Shown here piece after piece: positions 46,034 through 54,894 of a stretch of 64,000 bases of DNA. The notes beneath the pieces are model-generated. The model saw only the letters and a program-made list of their open reading frames with translations, did not search any database and was not told where the DNA came from. The translations under genes were made by a program, and so were the position numbers. The stretch covers positions 21,789,001 to 21,853,000 of the forward strand of contig NC_053415.1 in assembly GCF_016859285.1 (NCBI RefSeq), written 5' to 3'. Numbering within the stretch: the first letter of the stretch is position 1; every line of letters starts with the position of its first letter. The DNA comes from Xiphias gladius. Its lineage: Eukaryota; Chordata; Actinopteri; Istiophoriformes; Xiphiidae.

Positions 46034-48824
46034 ACTGCTGTTACAGCTCCGCCTGTCTCCATCTTAACAATAGAGGTGGCAGTCAAAGTGTAACTCATGG
46101 CTTAGGAGCAAACACAAAGAGAATTATCATCAACTCTGCAGTTCTATAGAGCATTTCTGTCTCTTTAAGCTCCTACTTTTGGTTTTCCAGCACATTCACT
46201 GTATGGTTCAGTCTCATCCATCCTGTTTCTAGCAGCAGGCAGCAGTTTTCAGAAAACTAGCTCTAATTAGCCTGATATTTCTTCCCAGGAAGTGGTGGAG
46301 ACCAAACCAGAGCTAAAAGGAAGGTGAATATTTGACTTGAGTTCATCAAGCGGGTAGAAACACAACACCAAATTTTAGATAATGTTGCTCCGGATCTGCT
46401 GGGAGCGTAAGTTGGCAATTGGTAGTTGACAGATTTGTCAGTGTTGTGTTTACGGCCTGTTCTGTTGCCCCCAAGTGGCCAGCAGAATTAATGTAGTTTA
46501 TATATTAAGTGTAAGTAATAGTTCTGTAAAAATACTCCACATTACAAGTAAAAGTCCCGCACTGAAAATCTGACTTAAGTATAAGTGTATACAGGTAGGG
46601 ACACAAGTATTTGGACAGTGACACAATGTACACCATCACAATGGATTGGAAATGAAGTCATCAAGATGTGAATGAAGTGTAGACTTTCAGCTTTAATTCA
46701 GGGGGTTTAACAAAATTATCACATTAACCATTTAGGAATTACAGCCATTTTTACACATAGTCCCTCATTTTTAGAGACTCAAAAGTAATTTGACAAACCA
46801 GCATAATTATAGATGTAAGGATTATTTTTAATACTTGGATGAAAATCCTTTGCAGTCAATGACTGCCTGCCTGAGGTCTGGAACCCGTGGACATGACCAG
46901 ATGCTGGGTTTCCTCCCTTGAGATGCTTTGCCTTTACTGGTCTTTTACTGCAGCCGCCTTCAGTCGCTGCATGTCGGTGGGTGTTTCTGCACTCAGGTTT
47001 GTCCTCAGTAAGTGAAAATCTGAGCAGACAGTAGAGCCCTATACACTTTGGAATTCGTCCTGCTACTTCTATCAGCAGTCACATCATCAACCAGTGACCC
47101 AGTTCCACTGGCAGCCACACATGCTCATTCCATAACACTGTCGCTACCATGTTTGGCAGATGATGTGGCCGGCTTTGGATCATGAGTTGTTCATTTCCTT
47201 CTCCATACTCTTCTCTCGCCATCATTCTGGTACAGGTTCATCTTGGTTTGATCTGTCCAAAGAATCTTGTTCCAGAACTGGGCAGGCTTTTTTTTTTAGA
47301 GGGTTTCTGGCAAAGTATAATCTGGCCTTTGTGTTCTTGAGTGTTACCAGTGGTTTGCACCTTGTGGTAAACCCTCTGTATTTATATGAATGTAGACCTT
47401 GACAAGGAAACTCCTCTCTCCTCCAGAGTGTTCTTGACCTGACAAGATGTTGCGGAGAGGTTTTTCTTCACCAAGGAAAGAATTCTGCGATCATCCACTT
47501 TAGTTGTTCTCCGCGGTCTTCCAGGCCTTTGGGTGTTGTTGAGCTCGCCAGGGCATTCCTTCTTTCTAAGAATGTAGCAAATTGTCCACTTGGCCACTCA
47601 TAGAGTTTCAGCCATCTGTCTGAGAGGTTCGTTTTATTTTTTTTTCAGCCCTAATGGTGGCCTCCTTCATTTGCATCGATTGCAAATTGGACAGCATTGC
47701 ATTGCATTGCTCCTTGGACAGCATGTTGAGAGTTCACATGGACAGCTATCAAATGCAAATTAAATTCTTATAATCAACTCCAGACCTTTTTTTTTTTATC
47801 TGCTTAATTTTTTCATGAAATAATGAGGGAACAGGACAAACCTGGCCATGAAACTGATCACTTGTCAGGTGTCCAATTACTTTTGAGCCTTTTGAAAATG
47901 AGGGACTATGGATCTGACTGTAAGTATTAATAGCTAAAAGTATAACAGTAAAAGTACTGAATTCATAAGAGTTTTCACAGCGGACATTTTGACTTGTCTA
48001 GGCAGGAAAAGCCCGGGTATAATTAATAACATTAACGATGGCTGTTTCAGTGACCTAGTACCAGGACCCTCCTCTAAGTGTAATACAGCCATTGTTAATG
48101 TTAGTAAATGAACCTGTGCTTTCCCTGCTTTGACAAGTCAAAATGTCTGCTGTGACAAGTTCTGTAATGGCCCAAGTACAAAGTGGCATGAAATAGAAAT
48201 TACTCAACTACTGCGTATTTGTATTTACAAACAGAAGTTGAGTAAAAGCACTTAGTTACTTTCCACTAATGTATAATACAGAAGTTATGTATAATTTGTT
48301 GCTTAGGTTCCAAAAGATCCAGATTCAGTAAGCAGATGGATTCATATTTAATAAATTGCTATTGTACCCAAACCCCAGAGACGGTTATGTTTGAAAGAAC
48401 ATGTTGGAGACTTTCATTTCTCTCTTTGGGTGTGTCAGAAGCAGATGCAACATGATGCAAGAGCTGTTATCAAATCATTGAACCAAATGAAGGCTTCTGG
48501 TAAAGGGAGGAGAGCGACACAATTGCGATTCAGTAATCGAGGACGATGCCATTGTTGTTCGTGTGTCCGCGGTACCGTAACACTTCAGTTTGAGTTGACC
48601 CCGCGTCTGTAATCAACTCCCTGAACGTCAGTAGTGTGCGTAACACACATTTGTGGCTCAGTGTTCCCTCCTGTTGTCTCATATACTGTATTTCCATAAA
48701 ACTCCTTCCAGATCGCAAAGCGGTGGCGACACACCTGCCTCTGGCCTCCTCCAGGTCCACACCACAGGAGGAGGAGAAGCTTCTGGCCGCGCTGGAGGAG
48801 CTCGCCCTCAACTTCAAACCTTAA
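39344..48824 (+). CDS. dhrs12: DHRS12, short-chain dehydrogenase/reductase family member 12
   Basis: Ten exons join in phase to 318 codons plus TAA, close to the human length. The NAD(P)-binding Rossmann motif TGANSGIG is at residues 46-53, NNAG at 124-127, the catalytic Ser region VVTVSSGGM around 174-175, and the catalytic YAQNK (Tyr201, Lys205). Then come HPGWADTP and a C-terminal EEEKLLAALEEL helix. The N-terminus MSFYRNAVWFVKGLQEYTK matches the vertebrate DHRS12 start. Family members reduce or oxidise carbonyl/alcohol substrates with NAD(P)(H), but the physiological substrate of DHRS12 is not well defined. Exons: 39344-39399, 40419-40552, 41480-41562, 43050-43142, 43229-43310, 44707-44768, 44943-45047, 45158-45248, 45797-45934, 48712-48824. 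Tail to tail with WDFY2, as in human. Confidence 0.95.
40000..40300. repeat. AT-rich dispersed repeat, intron 1
   Basis: Carries TCGATTAATTGACTGATTAG and the family core TTGAGAAGCTGGAACCAG. Other copies: 8508, 42590, 49430, 58590, 60895. It is a common fish DNA-transposon-like repeat of uncertain superfamily. Confidence 0.55.
40419..40552 (+). CDS. dhrs12: dhrs12 exon 2, cofactor-binding motif
   Basis: Acceptor CTGACAG, donor AGAG|GTGAGC. Codes SGYEAAAKHF through TGANSGIGKATAQEIANR. Confidence 0.95.
40800..41110. other. intron 2 interior
   Basis: A G-run lies at 40752-40761. The stretch 40860-41100 looks like an old interspersed element (direct/inverted TATC..GATT words), but I cannot assign it. 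No exon is present. Confidence 0.25.
41480..41562 (+). CDS. dhrs12: dhrs12 exon 3
   Basis: Acceptor GCGCGCAG, donor CAG|GTGAGA. Codes GIVHMVCRNKGRAEAAKDDI and onward to NQ. Confidence 0.95.
42590..42810. repeat. AT-rich dispersed repeat, intron 3
   Basis: A diverged copy of the family at 40000-40300 (AACTATTGAACAGTTAGTG, AAATTGCAGAAATTAG, CATGAGGATTTGCTGC). Confidence 0.4.
43050..43142 (+). CDS. dhrs12: dhrs12 exon 4
   Basis: Acceptor TTCCCAG, donor CTG|GTAGGT. Codes NVHVHIVDMSSARQVWEF to VHVL, 31 codons. The following intron is 86 bp. Confidence 0.95.
43229..43310 (+). CDS. dhrs12: dhrs12 exon 5, NNAG motif
   Basis: Acceptor TCGCCAG, donor CTCG|GTAATG. Codes INNAGCMVNQRELTEEG to ANTL-like ATNTL. 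Confidence 0.95.
43590..44140. mobile_element. AGTAC-type teleost repeat, intron 5
   Basis: A fairly complete copy of the element seen split at 6936-8925: TCTTGTACTTCCCG, GGAAAATACTGTACTTTTTA, ACAAAACATACAATCAACTT, and the end CCTTTACCAAAGTAAAGG. Non-autonomous, with no coding capacity. Confidence 0.55.
44290..44560 (+). mobile_element. RTE-type LINE 3' end
   Basis: The sequence AATCAGCAGAGCGCAGACCT, GATCTGGATCTGCCCCAAAA, AGTTTTTGCGTAATCCTGCT and GAAAACATAACCTCC matches the 3' untranslated tail of fish RTE-like LINEs. Strongly 5'-truncated, as usual for LINE insertions; no reverse transcriptase remains. Confidence 0.65.
44707..44768 (+). CDS. dhrs12: dhrs12 exon 6
   Basis: Acceptor CTTCCAG, donor GTG|GTTGGT (a weak but GT donor). 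Codes TYILTTALIPALKKVEDPRV. Confidence 0.9.
44943..45047 (+). CDS. dhrs12: dhrs12 exon 7, catalytic Ser and YxxxK
   Basis: Acceptor CCCCGCAG, donor AAA|GTAAAG. Codes VTVSSGGMLTQKLN through DGTMAYAQNK. Confidence 0.95.
45158..45248 (+). CDS. dhrs12: dhrs12 exon 8
   Basis: Acceptor TGACAAG, donor CCAG|GTAAAC. Codes RQQVILTERWASLHKEIHFS and SMHPGWADTP. Confidence 0.95.
45797..45934 (+). CDS. dhrs12: dhrs12 exon 9
   Basis: Acceptor CTATAG, donor CAGG|GTCAGA. Codes VQSSMPSFHAKMQSRLRTEA through QPSGLFFQ. Confidence 0.92.
45991..46033. repeat. (GATA)n microsatellite
   Basis: About ten GATA units near the start of intron 9. Confidence 0.97.
46592..47920 (-). mobile_element. Tc1-like DNA transposon, inactive
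   Basis: It has TA at both ends (46590-46591 and 47921-47922). The left end CAGGTAGGGACACAAGTATT opens a long terminal repeat, and the right end (complement CAGTCAGATCCATAGTCCC) has lost most of the inner part of its repeat. The transposase lies on the minus strand: 47597-47382 reads as the paired-type helix-turn-helix region (QRPGRPRRTTKVDDRRILSL), and 47380-47120 as the catalytic part (FWNKILWTDQTKMNLYQND) in a shifted frame. Several frame breaks make it defunct. Confidence 0.85.
47976..48154. mobile_element. palindromic MITE-like element
   Basis: The left half CACAGCGGACATTTTGACTT is complementary to the right half ending AAGTCAAAATGTCTGCTGTG, over most of the 179 bp (GATGGCTGT / ACAGCCATTGTTAATG at the centre). 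It has no coding capacity and can fold into a long hairpin. Confidence 0.75.
48712..48824 (+). CDS. dhrs12: dhrs12 exon 10 with stop
   Basis: Acceptor CCTTCCAG. Codes RKAVATHLPLASSRSTPQEE to LALNFKP and TAA at 48822-48824. Confidence 0.95.
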
Positions 48825-49194
48825 TATCTCTGCAAATGCACTTGTCTTTTTAAAAGCAAACACTCCTCACTCATTATCAATGTTTACATAATCATGTCTT
48901 GTTTGTTTGCTTCAATATACAAGACACATTTCTGACTGATACCTCAAAGAACAGGCTCCTCAAAGTGTAGTTAATGTTGTTTTCAGCAAAGAAGAATCTT
49001 GTACGGATGTTGGAGCTTTTCTCTAATAGGCTGATCAAAACTAGGTGGAAGGAAGATGAAAATTTTCTCCTTTAAATACACTTAATGGAAAATGCTGCAT
49101 CCTCTCTTCACCAAGCCTATGGGGAGAAATGTATAGATCAGGAAGGCTCTAATGTATGTATAACACAAAATGCAAATTTATATGATTTCTGTAC

Positions 49195-49200
49195 AATAAA
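49195..49200 (+). promoter_or_regulatory. dhrs12: dhrs12 polyadenylation signal
   Basis: AATAAA 371 bp after the stop, following GTAC and preceding a T-rich stretch. The likely cleavage site is about 15-25 bp on. Confidence 0.75.
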
Positions 49201-49429
49201 GTTTAATTTCCATGAACTCTCGTGATAAATGCCTTTTTTTCTTTTCACAAGCTGGACAGGCAGTAACTAGTGGGATTCAGGCCGTTTTGTTTGGTAGCAG
49301 AGGGGCCGGGCCGGGTCTCAGTTTCCAGCCCATGTCGCTGCGTTACATGTATCAGTAAAGCACTAGTGGGAAAGTTTCCTCAATTTCGCATTTAACAAAA
49401 GGGCTCAGGATTCATACATTCTCATCCTG

Positions 49430-49790
49430 AAGACAATTTAGTATAAAACTGAAAATTCAATAGTCCCTCGCAATCTGTAAATGAATTAAGCTGATAACGC
49501 AAGTGACATAAAATTAATCGATGAAAACTTAACAGAAATGGTTCATTGGCTTTCAATGTTTAAAAGTAAAAATATCAAACACCAGCTGCTCAAAAGTGAG
49601 GATTTTCTACTTTTGTTTTTATAACAAACGAATACATAATAGGAGTTTGGACCAAACTAATTTGAGAAGATCACTGTTGTCTAGTAACACAAGATGATAA
49701 TGTGTCAATATTTTTGATTGTTCATTGAGAAAACTAAAGTAATTCATACATTAATCGCTAAAATAATTATTAATCGTTGAATGTCTGTTT
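49430..49790. repeat. AT-rich dispersed repeat
   Basis: A diverged copy of the family at 40000-40300, recognised by CAAAAGTGAGGATTTTCTAC, TTGATTGTTCATTGAGAAA and TTATTAATCG at the end. Confidence 0.4.
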
Positions 49791-50008
49791 GTTACATCAA
49801 AAGATGACAGTGTGTTTTGTTTGGGAACTAAAATGTATTTGGATGCTAAGAAAGAACAATTTTGGCTAAATTCAAAAGATCACTTGAATGGAAAACTGAA
49901 TCTACTTTCATTTCACCAGCTGTGAGACAAATTGTGTTTTCAAACTTGGCTGGACAGTGTTAAGAGCCACAAGAGTAACAGTGGATGCTGATACTTTTTC
50001 CCCCACAG

Positions 50009-50628
50009 TCTTAACCGCGAAACCACCATCAAGGGCCTGGAGGAGTTGCCCAACATGTTATAAAAAGCAGCAGCCGAGAAGAACTTTGAACACTCAGTGG
50101 AACGTGAGAAACTGCAGAGAAAAACACCATGTTGACTCAAATCTGGTCAAGTAGGTGACAACCTGCACTTTTAATATATTATTTATACACACAAGGTTAC
50201 ATTAATGGTCACCATTGCCCTCAGGTGATTTTTTTTTTTTTTGACCGCAACAAAAGTTTAGGTACTGTATCTAATAATTTTGCATCTCCTGTGTACATGG
50301 GGTTTGTACGTTAATAGGACTACACCGCCGAATTTCCACATTTTTGCCGATTTCAATCACGTTCACGTAATATGATCATAGGTATCTCTTACAAAACAAG
50401 CTACTGTGTTTTAGGGTTTGTTTTTTTTTAAACTACTATTCCAGGTGGCTACAGTTTTACACGAATTGCACTACAAAGTGACAACTGGCTGGAAACCAAG
50501 AGCTTCCTGGAAACATTGGAAAAATACATCCCAAAAACCTAAAACAGTACACCGTGCGTTACAAAGTGGTCGGCAAAAAAGTTAAATATACACGATCTGT
50601 GGTGAAGAAGCTGAAACCTCCGAAAATG
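50009..50628 (+). pseudogene. orphan exon-like relic, unidentified protein
   Basis: Two segments look like exons. 50009-50150 follows TTTTTCCCCCACAG and ends before GTAGGT, reading LNRETTIKGLEELPNM then AAAEKNFEHSVEREKLQRKT. 50445-50628 follows CTATTCCAG and ends ATG|GTATGG, reading GYSFTRIALQSDNWLETKSF and then KVKYTRSVVKKLKPPKM. The amino-acid texture is protein-like and splice sites flank both, but the frame is interrupted in each. I do not recognise the family. It may be a dying gene, a duplicate fragment, or part of a mobile element. Confidence 0.35.
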
Positions 50629-51689
50629 GTATGGTCCTTAAAAATATTAGTACCTACCCTCAGGCTCACATTCTTGAGTTAACAGCGGCTGTTAATGTAC
50701 CTTTATGAGTAGCTGTGAATGTGCCATCAAACTTTTTCCACAAACAGTCAAGCCTAAATTTTCGAAGTCTCTATTGTTGGAGAAAATCTTCAATGTAACC
50801 TTGTTTTCAATCTAAACTTCAAACATCTTTGGAAAATATTCAGTGGGGTTTGAACATTAGAAGAATTCAACTCAGTTACCATCTGATCATTAAAGCAAAA
50901 ACATGATAATCATAAAAAAGTCATATTTCCTCTTCACAGCAGCGATTTGTGACATTTTTGCTTCTTGATTCCAGTGCATTGACATTAAAAGTCAGTATAG
51001 AGTATTGTGACTTAAAAAAAAAAAACAACAGTCACAATGAGAACAAAATCAAGGCAAAACATGTTCATTAGTTTCCTCTCAGTCCTGGTTCATGTACAGT
51101 ATTTATGTTTGATGATATGTGCATTTGCATTTCAGAAATATTTATACCACACTTGGAATAATAAATAATCTCAAAACAGCTCCACTGATGACAGGACAAC
51201 ACATACAAAATATTGTTTTCAAAGATCAGCAAGCAGTCTGATGGGTTAATTTACAGATGACAAAATCTGAAAGGTGTGTTTAGAAAGCTTGGGATTTCTT
51301 TGACTCTTACACATGACAACAAAAAACACACAACGTGAGTGATGCGAATCACCTGAAAGCAGGATCAGCCCATATCATATTCTTGAAGAGTTGCTGCTCT
51401 AGCACTCTGACATGCAGTGTCAGACATGCAGTTTCAGTCCAACCTGTGCCATCCACTAGCAAGTAAGAGCTGCAGATATACTGTAGACGTGCTCCTTAGC
51501 TCCATCTACAGGCAAGGAATGCAACAGCTCCTGCAGTGTTGACACTAGTGCCACCTGCAGGCAATGAGTTACAACCGCAGATGTTTTTTTCAATGCTGCT
51601 GTTGTGTCCATCTGTTTACAGCTTTCATATTATAAATTTTAAACATTTCCAAATTGTAACACTCCTCTCTTGTAAGTGTCACTGTTTGT

Positions 51690-51710
51690 CCTATGTGTGT
51701 GTGTGAGTAC

Positions 51711-51761
<51 letters not shown>

Positions 51762-51770
51762 ACACATAGG
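51690..51770. repeat. TA microsatellite inside inverted CCTATGTGT arms
   Basis: CCTATGTGTGTGTG at 51690 onward and CACACACAACACATAGG at 51754-51770 flank a (TA)n tract, so the whole 81-bp unit is nearly self-complementary. Confidence 0.85.
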
Positions 51771-53020
51771 TTGACTTGTCTGAGGGTCTAGTGCCTGAAA
51801 AGGTTTAATGTTATGGCTGATTTATAGATGGTCAGACAGGGAAAACAATTCTTTACTCATTTACTAAATCTTTAAAAATTATTCTTCAATATCTACTGGG
51901 GGCCAGTGTGACACATTGATGTTACATTTTCCTGCTATTTTAGCAAACAGGTGGTGCAAAGGTCAAATGTAAAACCTAAAAACCAAACACACACAAAGAA
52001 AAGTGAAGGTAAAACCTTACAGCAGCTATTACTTTGCCTGTGGAGGACACCCTAAACATGTCTACATCTGCAAGTCTGAACCGCTGCTGCGCTGTTACTT
52101 TGCTGTCCTGTAGATGGTGCAGGTTGGCAGGTATAGATCTGGCTTGACAGTGATTAAACAGCTCCCCCTTGTGGAGGAATCTGCAGCCTACAGGAGTTTA
52201 AATATGAGTGAGTGAGTTGTGGTACAGTTCAATGAGGTGCTTCACATCTAAAAAAAAAAAAAAAAAAAAAGTCAAATTTGGTTTGAGGGTACCCAATGAC
52301 CACAGTGCAGAAACTTTTGAGTTACTGCTTTGTGAGTTTCCAGTACGAAATGTGGCAAGGAATGCATGAAAAGTAAGCAAGTAAGCTGTGTAAATTCCTC
52401 AGAAAGTCAAATGCCTCATCCCCTCCCACACACACATATACACGCAGAGAGATCACCACCCACCAGCACCTTTCACACAAACAAACACCCACAACCGTCT
52501 GTAACCTTGTGTCAACCATGGCCTGTCCTGTTCCCAGGCTTCACTGGCCTGCAGTGTCCTCACTGTGAACGTGCAACAGCCACTTGCATGTTGTTGAATA
52601 ACTGTTAAATATTATCTGGATGACATCGATACTGTTGGATATGCTCCCCTCTCTCTCTTCCAAGTGCAGCTGCCACCGTTAAACCCTCACAGTTTGGTGA
52701 ACAGAGGTTTCCGCTGAATGCCGATCGCCCACAGTCCTCAGGACACCACAGGAGTCATGTCCCATAGCTGCAGATAAATATCAGACATAGTTAGGTTGTT
52801 GTTCAAATAGAGACAGCGCTCATGAGCCAGCTCTCAAAGAGCTAATTCTACTGACTCTTTCTAAAATCTAAAGATAGAAATGAGAAATGAAACTTTCATG
52901 ATCTAGAGACCGATTTCAAATATAGTTTGAAAGATGCACACATTTGTTTCGATCCGAATCAAAGTGAAATACTAACTTAACTATTTTCATTTTCAAAAAC
53001 TGAAAAACATCTTAAACAAG

Positions 53021-53069
53021 ATTTAACAGCAAATTCTTTTAGTCTGTCAAAAAGAATTTGCTGTTAAAT
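53021..53069. repeat. perfect 20-bp hairpin
   Basis: ATTTAACAGCAAATTCTTTT (53021-53040) and its exact complement at 53050-53069, separated by a 9-nt loop. Confidence 0.9.
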
Positions 53070-54752
53070 TTATTCACATTACTGAATAAATTAGATTACA
53101 AACAACCATGAGAGAACCTGTTGAATCACACATGATAGGCTGATACGCAATTTAATAAGTAGTGAAACAGCCAATATTCCGACAATATGAAAAAATAAAT
53201 AATTTAATATAATTTATAATTTAATATAATTTAATATGATTTAATAATTTTTTATTATTTTTAGTAACAGAAAATATTGGAGCTACATTAGGAATTTTTG
53301 AGATTCAATTTTAACAAGCTGTTACGGCTGACATGTTAGCCAACAACTACCAATTCACACACAAACCAGACACAGAGTGACATTGTCATCCCACTGGAGT
53401 TGTGTTTTTGTCCACTCCATGAATGTAAGTCCAGTATTCACTCCCCTTTTAGCTCCGTTTTGCTCTCCACCGACTCCTGAGAGAAATATCTTGCTCATTA
53501 GCAGCTACATGTTCAGACGTCTTCACCAGCTCTTCTCTAACTGTGTCCGTCTGCTGTTTGGTGCTGAGCAGTTAAGAGAAACAATGCGTCGATCAGAGCC
53601 GCCTGAGCTGAGACTCAACCATACCGTGTGCTGGAGAACCGAAACAAATGAGCTAACAGGGGCTAAAAGCTGCACAGAGCTGTAGAGGTGAGTGTTAACT
53701 TTAACTGGGTTCAACACTACAGGTGGTGCTTTGACACTTCGATCAATTTTAATATGCAAAAATATTTTAATTCTTAATGCTCCTAAGGTTAAATCATAGA
53801 TTTTAAATTTGCATCTGGATCCAGATGCGATAGACAATAATAGCATATATTTGCCGTGTTTTACTGACAGAAAGTAGCCCAATCAGAGCCCAGAAACCGC
53901 GCAACTCGTCAGAAAAACAGCCCAATTTTCAATTTTCGTTTAGGAAAAGGTTTTTTTTGTAGACTCTTTCTGTAAAGCCTTTTAGATCATTAGAACAGAT
54001 AAACTCTTACAAGTCTTATCAAAGCTTTGACAGCGTAATAATTAGAACAGGAATAAAGTTTCACTTTAGTTGTAATAACATGAAATGATGCCGTGATGGT
54101 CATCAGTTATCAGCCAGTGTGTGTCAAGATGAGCCTACTGAACTTAGTTCCCTATCAATCTCAATCCCTCTACTCCACCAGAGGAGGGGCTGATGTATTG
54201 GAATATAGCCTGATTTTTTCTTGGTGTAAACCACCCAAATGGTGCAAAAAAAATAGCCCAAAATTATCACAACCTCTCTAAAACAGTTTTTGCCCACCCA
54301 GTTAAATAAAGAGAAGCCCAACAAGGGCAGAAAACCAAGTATTTTGGCAACACTGACTATGCGCGGTGATTCATAGTGGTTCACCATTAGCTTTCCACCA
54401 GATTTCATTAAAATGTATCAAGTTTTTGAGATATCATGCTCAAGGCTCAAAGTTGGCAACTGCCGCATTGGCCCCAAGTCTTCACGGGCCCCAAAGGGCC
54501 AGTAGTATTCTAGCTGACCTGACAGGTTTTTAAACATTACAGGATACATACAAAATGCACATAGTGGATAGGAATAAGGAGGTCATTGGAGGCCTCCTAA
54601 CAGGTTAATCCAGCCTTAATCACACTAAGTAAGAGAACAAAAAAAACAAAAACAAAAAAAACTGGACCAAAAAACCCAACCTTCTGGGTAGAATCAAAAA
54701 CTCGCGCCGCAAAGGAGCAAACCCTCTAAATGTCACTGTGTGTTTGCTTGTC

Positions 54753-54894
54753 TTATCTGAGGAATACAACAGTTCCCATCCAGACCTTGATAACCTTGTC
54801 AGTGCCAGAGGTGAGCAGGTTTCCAGTGGTGGGCTCATAGTGCATGTAAAGTATGCTGTGCTTGCTGTCGTGGAAGGTGGCCGTGGGCGCTCGA
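54753..54894 (-). CDS. wdfy2: wdfy2 last exon
   Basis: Acceptor TTCCAG. Codes [20 protein letters not shown] through [15 protein letters not shown] and TAA. Confidence 0.92.

Larger units (their letters stand above)
46485..48285. mobile_element. AGTAC-type repeat, host of nested insertions
   Basis: The outer fragments (46485-46589, 47923-47975, 48155-48285) belong to one AGTAC-type element (ACAAGTAAAAGTCCCGCACT at one end, CACTTAGTTACTTTCCAC at the other). It is split by the Tc1-like element and by the palindromic MITE. Confidence 0.5.
50629..54752. other. intergenic DNA between gene tails
   Basis: Apart from the hairpins at 51690-51770 and 53021-53069 there is little. It includes the 3' UTR of WDFY2, whose poly-A signal I cannot place. 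An A-run lies at 52250-52270. The frames at 53377-53685 and 53523-53882 have no recognisable product. AT-rich TTTAATATAAT repetition lies at 53195-53250. Confidence 0.4.

Noticed and set aside
53021-53069. microRNA precursor at the 20-bp hairpin
   Set aside because: The stem is too short (precursors need about 30 bp) and perfectly paired.
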